Positions 16,258-25,482 of a DNA stretch of 35,422 nt are shown here, in pieces. Origin of the DNA: Alphaproteobacteria bacterium (GTDB taxonomy: Bacteria > Pseudomonadota > Alphaproteobacteria > Micavibrionales > Micavibrionaceae). Both the position numbers and the translations under genes were made by a program. Every line of letters begins with the position of its first letter. Position 1 is the first letter of the stretch. Below the pieces are notes generated by a model. It was not told where the DNA came from, did not search any database, and was given only the letters and a program-made list of their open reading frames with translations. The DNA lies in the NCBI GenBank assembly GCA_028277665.1, contig JANQFU010000071.1:1-35422 (forward strand), in the 5' to 3' direction.

Positions 16258-16455
16258 TGTCCGGAAAAAGTTAATACGCAATCCCGGAATCTATGTCGAG
16301 CCTTGAAAACCGGAAGGTTTTCATTTGGCGAGACTTAATATCCGGGATCTTTTGTTTTGAGACCCCGGTTCTGCGCAAAATCTCTGCTTGCGCGGAATTT
16401 TTGCTTGCCCGGGGTTGCGTTTGTGGAGACGTTAACCGTTTTCACGGGGATGACA
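16258..16455 (+). repeat. Structured dispersed repeat, copy B
   Basis: Second copy of the element at 7-197, same orientation. The closing stem is CCGGAAAAAGTTAA (16261-16274) with TTAAC, four T's and C-A-CGG (16432-16447). Inside are ATCCCGGA/TCCGGGAT, the GAAAACC-GGAA-GGTTTTC hairpin within GTCGAGCC...GGCGAGAC (two tandem G-A mismatches), and ACCCCGG...CCGGGGT enclosing GCAAAA...TTTTGC. It begins right where the candidate oriC ends and precedes the gene at 16567 by about 110 bp. The remaining 16456-16566 shows only a weak AAGGCGG ribosome-binding stretch. Confidence 0.7.
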
Positions 16456-16566
16456 AAGTGGGTTTGGTTTTTTGAGAAATGTCGAGATACACTTGCCGGC
16501 TTGGCACCACCCGGGAGATATGGCATTCTTTCCGGACGAGACCCACAAAAAAGGCGGCGCTTTCCT

Positions 16567-17184
16567 ATGTTTCCAAAAGCCTTCGATAAACTTTCCCGCA
16601 AAAAAGCGAACGACATTCTCCGCGATCTCGAGCCGTTTCTGACTGATCGCCCGTTTGATCCGGAACGGACGGCCATTTTGGCGAATAGCTTGCCGTTCTA
16701 TCCCGATTATCAATATCTGGAGATTGGAGACCACTCGACCCAGCCGCCGCTGAGCCGAATCGCTCTTTACAAGAAAGACGACATTGTCATGATCGACTGG
16801 ACGGCGGAAACAATCCTGAGCCTGAACAAACGCGCGGCCGGTTTTACTCTGGACCGTGAAAACGTTACCGATTACGTCCGGTTTTATCTCGGCCATGTCG
16901 CCTCGACAAAAGGCCGGATCGTCCTTGCCGAATGCGTGGATGATATGCCCTGGACCGAAGAACCGCCTCCGGCGGCCCGCAAAGCCATGGCGAAAGTCGT
17001 CATGCCGTTGCAGGTGGCAGGCACAGATAAAGATGGCCGTCATCTTTTAAGCGCGACCATGATTTTCGAGGAAACGCTCTATAAAACAAAAATTCATGTC
17101 GGTCCGGCCGGGGAAATCGCCTTTTCCGATCAGGAAATCCTCGTCGAGGACATACCGCTGGAGGACACGGTTTTAAGCGCCTGA
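16567..17184 (+). CDS. Uncharacterised protein next to oriC
   Basis: Predicted soluble 205-residue protein that I do not recognise. The sequence starts MFPKAFDKLSRKKANDILRD and reads as a mixed alpha/beta fold. It includes a LSRIALYKKDDIVMIDWTAE stretch and a DDMPWTEEPPPAARKAMAKV stretch; no signal peptide, membrane helix or catalytic motif is visible. The open frame extends upstream to 16357, but that part reads through the structured repeat and I reject it; AAGGCGG lies about 11 bp before the ATG at 16567. It is the first gene on the right side of the candidate origin, in the position that a conserved origin-flanking gene holds in Caulobacter and Rickettsia. I cannot say whether it is that homologue. 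Confidence 0.65.
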   Translation: MFPKAFDKLSRKKANDILRDLEPFLTDRPFDPERTAILANSLPFYPDYQYLEIGDHSTQPPLSRIALYKKDDIVMIDWTAETILSLNKRAAGFTLDRENVTDYVRFYLGHVASTKGRIVLAECVDDMPWTEEPPPAARKAMAKVVMPLQVAGTDKDGRHLLSATMIFEETLYKTKIHVGPAGEIAFSDQEILVEDIPLEDTVLSA

Positions 17185-17248
17185 CCGCCCTGAAACCGCT
17201 TTATTCCGACCGAAATTCAGAAAACTCAGACTTTTTCAAAAAAAATTG

Positions 17249-17276
17249 AAAAAAACGCTTTTTGGTAAGAAAGCGT
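17249..17276 (-). terminator. Terminator-like hairpin, minus orientation
   Basis: ACGCTTT (17255-17261) pairs with AAAGCGT (17270-17276). Read on the minus strand it is followed by a run of T's. No minus-strand gene lies to its right, so it would only stop antisense transcription heading toward oriC. The rest of 17185-17397 is AT-rich and shows nothing else I can name. Confidence 0.3.
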
Positions 17277-17397
17277 AAAGGACTCCATCGCATAATGATA
17301 ACAGGAGCAGGGGAAATCTCCCTCAAAAACCGCAGAAAACAAAGTCATTCGACGGAAAACCGCACGGCAGGAAAGAGAAAAGAAAAAGGTCGGAACC

Positions 17398-18726
17398 ATG
17401 GCGAAGACACCGGATAAAACAAGCGGCATCGGAACAATCGGGTATATGGACGGCCCGCCCTGTGCAATGGCCTATACGCTGAACAATCAACAGCCGGTTC
17501 TGTGCACGCTGCTTGGCGACCAGCCGCTTTTTTATATGGACTTTGATTTTTTTGAGGAAGAAGACGAAGACCTTCTTTGTAATCTGGATTACGGTCTTCT
17601 GGATCAGGAAATCCGTGACTTGCGTGAGCGGCTCGATTCCTATGACCGCTTCACAGACGGCTACCGGGAAGACCTCGAGAAGAAAGTCGGCCGGTTTCTC
17701 GATGCTTTGCAGGAAATCTCCCGGCCGGACAGAGTGTTCCTGCGCGAACACGAACCCGCGGATCTTCTCGAAACGCTTCGCAAAAGCCGTTATGCCGCCG
17801 CGTTGATCGACCGCGCGCTGGACAACAGAATTCGCTTCCGCTTTGATCCAACCATTGTCGGCGCAGCTTATGACCGATCGAATCGCATGGTTTTGATTAA
17901 TTCAAACCTTGATCCGGCCGAACAGTTGCTTTTGATGGCGCGCGAATTGCGCCGGGCCTGGCAGGATCTGAGCGGCGCGCTGGTCAACCCGCTCGTCTTT
18001 CACCCGGATAACGCGATTGTCATCAACCGCGCCCGCGAAGCGGATCTGGCCGTCAGCATGGTCCGGATCGGTTGGGAGCTTCAGCTCGCCGACGAGAAAA
18101 TGCTCTGGGAGCGGATCGAAAATTCATCTCTGTCCGATCTCGGCCGCGCGTTTGCCCGCGAAGCCTATCTTGATTTCCGGACACTGAACAACGGTGCAGC
18201 CGCCGGATCGGTCTTTGAGGCATGGTTCCTGTCCGAACGTTGCCAGAAAGCGGACCGGATCCTGATTCAGTCGATGCTCTCCGATTATGAAGGACACGTC
18301 TTCAATTCCGAAGAGGCCTCCCGGAATGTCAGCGTCGAGTTAATCGCCGCGCTCGGGGAAATGCCCTACGGCAAAAATTACCTGGCAAAACATGCGCAAG
18401 TGATTCTTTCCGATGCGGTTTTCACCGATGTCAGGGATCGTGCAAACGCCAATTTCCTTTGGTTCATCAAGTTCGAGAAGTCGTTCCGCGAAACGGAACA
18501 GGGTTTGCAAATGGAAACGGGTCTTGACGCGCAGGACGATCGTTCTGCGTTCTCCCGAAACCCGATTAATGCACTCTCTGACCTGAGTGAGGACGACCGA
18601 TATGAACACACCGCGGATATCATCAAATTCGACCGTTTCACGGACCGTCGCAGCGCAAGCACAGGCACAGGCGCAAGCGAACTGCGGCCCGGTGGCGCGG
18701 ACATCATATTCATTCACCGAAACTGA
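17398..18726 (+). CDS. Uncharacterised protein, paralogue of next gene
   Basis: 442-residue protein without signal peptide or clear membrane helix. After a short N-terminal part comes an acidic stretch (FFEEEDEDLL) and a charged helix. Residues about 125-350 form the region shared with the next gene: a LLETLRKSRYAAALIDRAL start, a strand VIVGAAYDRSNRMVLINSNL-like segment, then LLLMARELRRAWQDLSG. The layout reminds me of small 'putative metallopeptidase' domains of unknown function (DUF6782-like, from memory). The HExxH-type zinc motif is absent, with ARELRRAW at the equivalent place. So it may be a non-catalytic member, or unrelated. AAAAAGG precedes the ATG. The next gene begins 13 bp after its stop. 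Confidence 0.65.
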   Translation: MAKTPDKTSGIGTIGYMDGPPCAMAYTLNNQQPVLCTLLGDQPLFYMDFDFFEEEDEDLLCNLDYGLLDQEIRDLRERLDSYDRFTDGYREDLEKKVGRFLDALQEISRPDRVFLREHEPADLLETLRKSRYAAALIDRALDNRIRFRFDPTIVGAAYDRSNRMVLINSNLDPAEQLLLMARELRRAWQDLSGALVNPLVFHPDNAIVINRAREADLAVSMVRIGWELQLADEKMLWERIENSSLSDLGRAFAREAYLDFRTLNNGAAAGSVFEAWFLSERCQKADRILIQSMLSDYEGHVFNSEEASRNVSVELIAALGEMPYGKNYLAKHAQVILSDAVFTDVRDRANANFLWFIKFEKSFRETEQGLQMETGLDAQDDRSAFSRNPINALSDLSEDDRYEHTADIIKFDRFTDRRSASTGTGASELRPGGADIIFIHRN

Positions 18727-18739
18727 AGACAGGTCTGTC

Positions 18740-19726
18740 GTGAAAGCCGGACATCTTGAAAGAAAAACGAGCCGAACCCGTCTCCCGGGCGGAGAAATCC
18801 GGGTCTTCGACCTGACGGCCGGGATCGCGCCGGCCCGGCCGGACAGCGCGGGCCTTTTCAGGACGGACACGCTGGCAGGCACGCTCGCGCTCCTGCGGGA
18901 AAGCCCGACAGCCTACGCGCTTCTTGAAAATGCGCTGGAAGCGGGCTGGGAAATCGAACTGGCCGATCTCAACAATAACGGGTACTCGCTTGAAATCGAA
19001 AACGGGTTGATCGTTCTGGACAATTACGGCCTGACAGAGGCCGGACTCGAACATTCGCCGCATTTCCGTCACGCCGTGCTGATCTCGCTGGCGCGGGCTT
19101 TGCGGGACGTCTGGCACGAAGAATCGGAACGGACCGATCCGGCGCGCTTTTCGCCGGAAAACCTGCTGATGCTGGAGCGCCTGCGCGCGGCCGATTGCGA
19201 TACGCTCTCCGTTCTGATTGCATGGGAGTTGCGCGGCGCAGGGGAAGGGGCCGTCTGGCGGCACTTGCTCGGCTCGGAGGACAGCGACCTCGCGATGCTC
19301 TTTTCGCGTTATCTGGAGCGCGATCCTTCGGCCCTGTTCAGCGGGAGCGTCCTTGCATACACATTCCGGCAATGGTTCGCCGACGAGGCCAGGGTGAATG
19401 CGGCCGATCATGACACACTCGAATATCTGGACGAATATCTGGCCATTGCCGGCGAACACGACCCGTTCGGGCGGACCCGTCTGGAAGGCGAAATCGCGGA
19501 AAATCTCTCTGAACTGCCGGACGGGCGCGCCTATCTGGCCGGGCTTGGCGGGACGATCCTGTGCGATCCGTTCTTCTCCGGCCTCAATGACGAGATCAAT
19601 CAGGCGCACCTCTTTCACATCGTCTATGAAACCGAAGCCGTTATTATAAATAACGTTCCGTTCCGGGACGCCGATCTCGCCCGGAAAATTTTCCCCGGGA
19701 AAGCGACACCTCGTCGCCGGATGTAA
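18740..19726 (+). CDS. Uncharacterised protein, paralogue of previous gene
   Basis: About 328 residues, starting at GTG 18740 (VKAGHLERK), with AAGACAGG about 7 bp before. Residues about 55-270 match the layout of the upstream protein: [19 protein letters not shown], then [20 protein letters not shown] and [20 protein letters not shown], which align with LLLMARELRRAWQDLSG and LAVSMVRIGWELQLADEKMLW. Function unknown; as in the paralogue there is no HExxH. The open frame extends to an ATG at 18602, overlapping the previous gene by 125 bp. There the upstream gene's frame has the better codon use and this frame is a low-complexity Ala-Gln run, so I take the GTG. Confidence 0.6.
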   Translation: MKAGHLERKTSRTRLPGGEIRVFDLTAGIAPARPDSAGLFRTDTLAGTLALLRESPTAYALLENALEAGWEIELADLNNNGYSLEIENGLIVLDNYGLTEAGLEHSPHFRHAVLISLARALRDVWHEESERTDPARFSPENLLMLERLRAADCDTLSVLIAWELRGAGEGAVWRHLLGSEDSDLAMLFSRYLERDPSALFSGSVLAYTFRQWFADEARVNAADHDTLEYLDEYLAIAGEHDPFGRTRLEGEIAENLSELPDGRAYLAGLGGTILCDPFFSGLNDEINQAHLFHIVYETEAVIINNVPFRDADLARKIFPGKATPRRRM

Positions 19727-19788
19727 AATCCATTTTCCTTAATCTCTCCCTTGAGTTTCTGGGTCGCGCACACTATATTGCGCGGGTT

Positions 19789-20946
19789 ATGAACAGTCTT
19801 GGTTTTGATAAAGCTCCTGAAGATACGCGCGTGGTCGTGGCCATGTCCGGCGGTGTAGACAGCTCTGTGACGGCGGCGTTGTTGCAGGAGCAGGGCTATG
19901 ACGTCATCGGCGTGACGCTCCAGCTTTATGATCACGGCGCCACGCTCAAGAAAAAGGGGGCGTGTTGCGCGGGGCAGGACATCCATGATGCGCGCCGTGT
20001 GGCTGAAGCGCGGGGGTTTCCGCACTATGTTCTTGATTACGAAAGCAATTTTCAGGAATCTGTGATCGAGGATTTTGCCGATGCGTATTTGCGCGGGCAG
20101 ACACCGATCCCGTGTGTGCGCTGTAATCAGACTGTGAAATTTCGCGATCTTCTGGATGCGGCGCGGGATCTGGGCGCGGATTGTATGGCGACCGGGCATT
20201 ATATCCGCCGGGTCGTGCATTCCGGGACCGGCCGGGTGGAAATGCGCCGGGCGATGGATGCAGGAAAGGACCAGAGCTATTTCCTGTTTGCAACGACGCC
20301 CGAGCAGCTCGATTTTCTTCGTTTTCCATTAGGGGAATGGCGCAAGGACGTGACGCGCGCGCATGCAGACCGCCTCGGTCTTCTGAATGCGGAGAAACCG
20401 GATTCGCAGGATATCTGTTTTGTCCCGAACGGGAATTATGCCGAAGTTGTGACGTCTTTGCGCCCGCAGGCCGCGCTGCCGGGCGAGATTGTGCATCTTG
20501 ACGGGCGCGTTCTCGGCCGGCATGAAGGTATTCTTCATTATACGATCGGTCAGCGCAAAGGGATCGGGGTTGGCGGCGGCGTGACCGAGAATAACGCCCC
20601 GCTCTATGTCGTCCGGATTGACGGCGCCGAGAACCGGGTGATCGTGGGGCCGAAAGAAGCCCTCGCGCGGGATGTTGTTTACCTGTCCGATTGTAACTGG
20701 CTCGTGAGCGATCTCCCGCATGACGGTCTTGAGGTGGAGGTCAAGCTGCGCTCTGTTTCAAAGCCTGTGGCCGCGCGTTTGCGCGTGGACGGTGCGCAGA
20801 CTGCTATGCTTCATTTAAAAGAGCCGCAATACGGGATTTCACCGGGACAGGCCGGGGTTTGCTATGACGATTACGGCGACCGGGTTCTCGGCGGGGGCTG
20901 GATTTCCGGGGCGGAAAACCGGAGCATTGGATTGGAGGCGGCATGA
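19789..20946 (+). CDS. mnmA: tRNA 2-thiouridylase MnmA
   Basis: Adds sulfur to position 2 of wobble uridine 34 in tRNAs for Glu, Gln and Lys, using ATP and a sulfur relay. The 385-residue protein has the PP-loop SGGVDSS (20-26) and the family stretch [15 protein letters not shown]. The catalytic pair is Cys112 in [11 protein letters not shown] and Cys210 in [12 protein letters not shown]. It also has the ATGHY and KDQSYFLF signatures and the C-terminal beta-barrel with [11 protein letters not shown]. Length is standard. Its stop overlaps the next start by 4 bp (ATGA at 20943-20946), so the sulfotransferase-like gene is translationally coupled to it. Confidence 0.96.
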   Translation: MNSLGFDKAPEDTRVVVAMSGGVDSSVTAALLQEQGYDVIGVTLQLYDHGATLKKKGACCAGQDIHDARRVAEARGFPHYVLDYESNFQESVIEDFADAYLRGQTPIPCVRCNQTVKFRDLLDAARDLGADCMATGHYIRRVVHSGTGRVEMRRAMDAGKDQSYFLFATTPEQLDFLRFPLGEWRKDVTRAHADRLGLLNAEKPDSQDICFVPNGNYAEVVTSLRPQAALPGEIVHLDGRVLGRHEGILHYTIGQRKGIGVGGGVTENNAPLYVVRIDGAENRVIVGPKEALARDVVYLSDCNWLVSDLPHDGLEVEVKLRSVSKPVAARLRVDGAQTAMLHLKEPQYGISPGQAGVCYDDYGDRVLGGGWISGAENRSIGLEAA

Positions 20947-21925
20947 GCGAACAAGAGCAACCGATTTTCGTCCACGGGATGTGGCGGACGTGCTCCAGCT
21001 ATTTCTGGAGCAAATTCAGAAAGCACAAAGAGTTGAGATGTTATTACGAGCCTTTGCATGAAGCTCTTGTCATGATGTCTCAGGCCAACCTGTCCTGCCC
21101 GGATGCAGAACATTACCGCCAGCTTCGGCATCCGGTTGAAAAGGATCATAATAATATCGAATTTCCCGTTCTGGAGGACGGAAGCATTCCCGGTCTGAAA
21201 GATCATCTGCCTTACCGGCCTTTTTATTCGGCTCCGGAAAAAACGATCCTGACCTGTATGCCTATTTTGAAGGGCTGTGCGCTCATGCGCGAAAGCATGG
21301 CCAGCGGCCGATGTTTCAGCCGAACCGCGCAATCTTACGTGCGGAGTGGCTGTCCCGCCAGTTTCCCGGTGCGCATCTTTATCTTTTAAGAAATCTGGAT
21401 GCGCTTTTTGCCAGTTATGCGAGTTTCGAGAAGGGTTATTTTTTTGCCTCCTGGCTTTTGTTTATCGGAAAAAACAATGAGCTCCCATTATTTCGTTCCT
21501 ACGCAGAATATAAAAAGATTGAGCCTTATGAGGGTCATATCTATGGCAAAAAGATCTCTGCGTGGGACTGGCTTCTTCAGGACTTTGACTGGCAGGACTG
21601 TTATGATCTGGTTGCGTTTTTCTGGGTTCTGGCTCTGGCGCATGCGACGCGGTATGCGGATCTCGTGATCAATGTCTCGGATCTTGGGTCGGAAGGGAAA
21701 TTGCACGACGTCGCGCGCCAGATACAGGACAAGACGGGAATTTTGCTCGAATTGTCCGATTTCAAAACTTCCGTCCAGCCGTCTCCCGGGGCGTTTCGGC
21801 TTTCCTTTGAGGGCGTTCGGCTTATCCGGGACGGTCTTGAGATCGTCAAGCCTGACTGGAGCCGGTTGCCGGATGGCGTTTTGACGTCGTCTGATCGCGC
21901 TGTATTGGATCAGGTTCTGGGATAG
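20943..21925 (+). pseudogene. Sulfotransferase-family gene with a frameshift
   Basis: The first part, frame from 20943, begins IFVHGMWRTCSSYFWSKF (a sulfotransferase-like PAPS-loop region) and YYEPLHEAL. The family-like sequence continues in another frame (DPDLYAYFEGLCAHARKHG, then QFPGAHLYLLRNLDALFASY) to the stop at 21925. The switch falls at a run of six A's, 21238-21243: one extra A would give APEKNDPDLYAY and a single 327-codon gene. The total length, 983 nt, is one base short of a multiple of three. It could be a true mutation, a sequencing error at the homopolymer, or a -1 slippage site. Predicted role if intact: transfer of sulfate, or a P-loop enzyme of unknown substrate. Confidence 0.75.
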
Positions 21926-21935
21926 GCAGGCGGCG

Positions 21936-23894
21936 TTATTTTGCGGCGCGCGCGCGGAACTGGGATTGAATATAGGTTCTTTGCCAGTGTTTTTTAAGCG
22001 CCGGGCGTGTTTTTAAGGTCTCGTAGAAAGAGCTTTCCATCCGTGCATAAACCGGCGGATGTTCCCGAATGGCGTTCAGGCGGTCTTCCGACACGTTGTA
22101 GCGCTCGCAAAAAGTTTCGATGTCTTCTTGTGACATATCAAACTTGTATTGGTGGACAAGCTTACTGTAGGCGCGCTCGGCGACCGGTTGGAGATCGTTA
22201 AGCAATTCCCCGGCCAGGCCTTTTCCCCAGGCGGCTTTTGCAATGGCGCTAAAACCGGACTGGATCGAGTTGTAATTCGGGGCCCGGGACAACTCGATTG
22301 CGCGCTGGATGTCGGCGTCTCCGATCTGGATCAACGGATCGAGGATATTCAGGATCTCAACGGCGATCTCCTTAACGGGCTCGTGTGCAAGATGCCCGCT
22401 TATGCCTTTGGCTTTGACATCGTGGCGGTGGAGCAGGGGCGCGAGCTTTTGAGACAGGAGCGCTTTCTCGTGATCTGTAAGATTGATTTGCCTTTCGACG
22501 ATGGTCAGGCCCTTGGGCCGGAAGGATTTATCGAAGAGCGGCCTGTCGAGTTTTCCGGTTCCGGACGGTTCTTCGTCGGCATTCTCTGTCTGTTGTGCGC
22601 CATGTTTGCGCAGGACGGCTTTCCAGCGCCATTCTGCTTTGAAATAGTTATCCTGCTGGGTTCTGTATCTTTTGTCGGCGAGGATCAATTCGTTGAACAG
22701 TTTGATAATTTCGGCCAGCATATGCTGCTTGTGCAGGAGTTTGCGGCGATCTCTTGCCGTTTTTACTTCTTTGAGATTCTGAATGTCCCGGCATAAGGCA
22801 TCAATGCCTGTGCAGACATCTTCATATATTTCCTGTGCATTTCTTTTGTTTTCCGAAGGCTCTATATAGTTTCGTTGCTCAAGGAAGCGCGCAAGAGCTT
22901 TCAGGCGGCTGAAACGGGCCGCCATTGCGACCCGGTACGAGTTGCGGTATTTTTCAAGGCGTTCGACAACTTCGGCGATTTTGCTTTCACCGAAATAACG
23001 GAAGCGCAGTTGCGGGATTTCCCGGCCGCAGAGAAGCTCGAATGCCAATGTGAAGAGTTCTTCCAGATCACGACCGCGCAGAATCTCGTCGTTTCCGGCG
23101 TCAGTCCAGGCCAGAAGGCGTTCGATAAAGCCTTCCGAACGCGGCAGGCCTTCCTGCAGGGTCGGGCGGCGGCCCATGACGCGGCGCAAAAGCCAATGGT
23201 AAATATCGGGGCGGCGCGTTTCGAGTTCTCCGAGGCCTGCCCGTTCGAGCTCTTGGCGCGCGCTTGACGCCAGCGGAGGATTCAAAATATTTTGTGTTCC
23301 GTATCTGTTGGCGACATCCCGCTCAACGATCAGGTTTGCGAAATCGATATCGTCGGTCAGCCAGAAAATGGCCTGACGCAGGGCAGCGGCTTCTGCGTGG
23401 GAATTTCGGATAATGTATCCTGCGGCATCAATTTTGCGGTCTTCTTCCGGAAGCGTGGACAAATGAAAATCCCGGGCGGCGGCGATCAGGATCGGCAGAC
23501 AGGCAACGGACTCCCGAATGTCAGATTCCTGCTTTTTTTGCCATGAGCCTTTTTTCAAATGCTCGTGAATTTTCAGGCCGATCGACAGAAGCCCGGCAAC
23601 AAGAGTGAAACTTGCGAAATAGATAAAAAGATTTGTTGGGGCGAATTTGCCGTAGCCGATATAGTAGCCAGCCTGCAGGCCGATAAACGTAATCGGACCG
23701 GCGGTCAGGATCAGGGCGAGAACATTTGTGCCCCAGTGCTCTTTATGCAGGGCTTCATTGATCTGGTCGAGCTGGCGCTCGCCCTCCTTTTCTATGGAGA
23801 GGGCCGGCGCTTCCGGGAATAGCGCGGCTTCGTCTTCCGACGGATAATCAGAGGCTTGAGGGGGTTTTCGGACTCTGTGTTTCACGTGAAACAT
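21936..23894 (-). CDS. Uncharacterised two-helix membrane protein with parS in its start
   Basis: 652-residue protein of unknown function. After about 55 polar residues there are two hydrophobic segments, NVLALILTAGPITFIGLQAG (about 58-77) and TNLFIYFASFTLVAGLLSIG (about 88-107). A very long, charged, mostly helical region of over 500 residues follows and should lie on one side of the membrane. No enzymatic motif is visible. It starts MFHVKH because the parS palindrome at 23878-23893 supplies codons 1-6. It faces the opposite way from its neighbours, converging with the sulfotransferase gene and diverging from mnmE. The 129 bp to mnmE shows no clear promoter. Confidence 0.7.
   Translation of the reverse strand: MFHVKHRVRKPPQASDYPSEDEAALFPEAPALSIEKEGERQLDQINEALHKEHWGTNVLALILTAGPITFIGLQAGYYIGYGKFAPTNLFIYFASFTLVAGLLSIGLKIHEHLKKGSWQKKQESDIRESVACLPILIAAARDFHLSTLPEEDRKIDAAGYIIRNSHAEAAALRQAIFWLTDDIDFANLIVERDVANRYGTQNILNPPLASSARQELERAGLGELETRRPDIYHWLLRRVMGRRPTLQEGLPRSEGFIERLLAWTDAGNDEILRGRDLEELFTLAFELLCGREIPQLRFRYFGESKIAEVVERLEKYRNSYRVAMAARFSRLKALARFLEQRNYIEPSENKRNAQEIYEDVCTGIDALCRDIQNLKEVKTARDRRKLLHKQHMLAEIIKLFNELILADKRYRTQQDNYFKAEWRWKAVLRKHGAQQTENADEEPSGTGKLDRPLFDKSFRPKGLTIVERQINLTDHEKALLSQKLAPLLHRHDVKAKGISGHLAHEPVKEIAVEILNILDPLIQIGDADIQRAIELSRAPNYNSIQSGFSAIAKAAWGKGLAGELLNDLQPVAERAYSKLVHQYKFDMSQEDIETFCERYNVSEDRLNAIREHPPVYARMESSFYETLKTRPALKKHWQRTYIQSQFRARAAK
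23878..23893. promoter_or_regulatory. parS: parS centromere site 1
   Basis: TGTTTCACGTGAAACA, the perfect 16-bp parS palindrome bound by chromosomal ParB. It occupies nucleotides 2-17 of the 652-residue protein's coding sequence. It lies about 8 kb from the candidate origin and 5 kb from parB. Confidence 0.95.
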
Positions 23895-24023
23895 TTTTCC
23901 GCCGGGTCTTTTTCTTTTGTGGTCGAGGTTGGGGAGAATCTGATATAGAGAAAGACATCATACAGGAGCTTTTGCGCAAAGTCACATCACATTCTTTTAC
24001 TCTATCTTATTGTTGTTTTGACC

Positions 24024-25442
24024 ATGACGGATGATGTTTCCAAATTTGAGGACACGATTTTTGCCTTGGCCAGTGGGCCGGGGCGGGCCGGGATTTCTGT
24101 GATCCGGATTTCCGGGCCGCAGGCTTTGGAGGCTGTGGCTGCATTTCTTCGGGGTGGTGCGGCGTCCCTGCCCTGCCCTCGCAAAGCGTCCGTGCGCCAT
24201 TTATTTGACCTGCAAAGCGGTGCGCTTCTGGATGAGGCCCTTGTTCTTGTTTTTAGGGGGCCCGGGAGCTTTACGGGCGAAGATCTTGCCGAATTGCATG
24301 TGCACGGCTCTCCCGCCGTGGTTCGCTCCGTTCTGGGGGCTTTATCCGGTTTGCGCGGGTGCCGGATGGCCGCGCCGGGCGAATTTACGCGGCGGGCGTT
24401 TGAGAACGGGCGGATTGATCTGACCGAGGCGGAGGCTATTGGCGACCTTATTCATGCCGAGACGCAGGCGCAGCAGCAGCAGGCGCTTTCGCAGATGGGC
24501 GGAGCTCTTCGCGATCTTTATGAAGGCTGGGCGGGTCGTCTCACGCATCTTCTGGCCTATATTGAGGCCGATCTTGATTTCTCGGATCAGGATTTGCCGG
24601 AGGACGCGCTTCAACCGCTGTTAGGCAACGTCCACGCCCTCATGGAGGAGATCGGCGCGCATCTGGATGACGGGCGGCGCGGTGAGCGATTGCGGGACGG
24701 CGTGCGGGTTGTCCTGCTCGGCGCGCCGAATGCCGGGAAATCCTCTCTTTTGAATGCGCTGGCGCAGCGGGACGTCGCGATCGTTTCCGATCTCGCGGGG
24801 ACGACGCGGGATTTGCTAGAGGTTCATCTCGATCTTGGCGGGTATCCCGTGATTGTTACGGACACGGCCGGGCTTCGGCCGGTCGATCTTCTGGAGTTTG
24901 CGGGGCATGGGGAGATCGAGCGGCAAGGCATTGCCCGTGCCTTGAAAGCGGCGGAAGCGGCGGATTTGCGTGTTTTTGTCTTTGATGCGCAAGGCTGGCC
25001 GGAGCTTGATGCCGACACGCGCGCCCTTGTCCGGGATGCCGCCGAAGGTGATCTTGTTCTTTTGAACAAGGCAGATTTATGCGGGGCGATGTTTGACAAT
25101 GGCCCGGGCGGCCCGGGCCAGTCCCTGTCTGTTGACGGCCGCCCTGCCCTGCCTCTTTCGGTGCGCTCTCAAAGCGGGTTTTCCGCGTTTCTTGAGATTT
25201 TGGAGAGCCGGGTCAAGGATATGGCCGGATTGCGCGAGGCCCCTGCCCTCTCCCGCCAGCGGCACCGGGAGGCGTTGTCGTCTTGTGTTGCGGCGTTGGC
25301 GCGCGCGTTGACGGCCCCTCTTCCCGAGCTGGTTGCCGAGGATCTTCGTCTTGCCGTTCGTGCGCTTGGCCGGATAACCGGGCGCGTTGACGTTGAAGAT
25401 CTTCTTGAGCGCATCTTTTCCGATTTCTGTATCGGCAAATGA
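24024..25442 (+). CDS. mnmE: tRNA modification GTPase MnmE
   Basis: With MnmG it installs the carboxymethylaminomethyl group at C5 of wobble U34. The 472-residue protein has the tetrahydrofolate-binding N-terminal domain ([41 protein letters not shown]) and a helical domain. The inserted G domain has G1 GAPNAGKSS (233-241), G2 GTTRD, G3 DTAG and G4 NKAD. The invariant C-terminus FCIGK carries the functional cysteine. I chose ATG 24024; a TTG at 24018 in the same frame is the alternative. No good ribosome-binding site is visible before either. mnmG begins 40 bp after its stop. Confidence 0.96.
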   Translation: MTDDVSKFEDTIFALASGPGRAGISVIRISGPQALEAVAAFLRGGAASLPCPRKASVRHLFDLQSGALLDEALVLVFRGPGSFTGEDLAELHVHGSPAVVRSVLGALSGLRGCRMAAPGEFTRRAFENGRIDLTEAEAIGDLIHAETQAQQQQALSQMGGALRDLYEGWAGRLTHLLAYIEADLDFSDQDLPEDALQPLLGNVHALMEEIGAHLDDGRRGERLRDGVRVVLLGAPNAGKSSLLNALAQRDVAIVSDLAGTTRDLLEVHLDLGGYPVIVTDTAGLRPVDLLEFAGHGEIERQGIARALKAAEAADLRVFVFDAQGWPELDADTRALVRDAAEGDLVLLNKADLCGAMFDNGPGGPGQSLSVDGRPALPLSVRSQSGFSAFLEILESRVKDMAGLREAPALSRQRHREALSSCVAALARALTAPLPELVAEDLRLAVRALGRITGRVDVEDLLERIFSDFCIGK

Positions 25443-25482
25443 CTTTGCTTTTTGTCCGGGTTTTCTGGTAGATTGCTGCGCC

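Noticed and set aside
18602..18739. 125-bp gene overlap from an upstream ATG of the second paralogue
   Set aside because: In the overlap the upstream gene's frame has normal codons while the other frame is a low-complexity Ala-Gln run; a GTG at 18740 with a ribosome-binding stretch removes the overlap.
21238..21244. AAAAAAC as a programmed -1 slippery site
   Set aside because: The upstream reading frame does not place codons as A-AAA-AAC, so it is not a canonical heptamer; simple loss of one A explains the break better.
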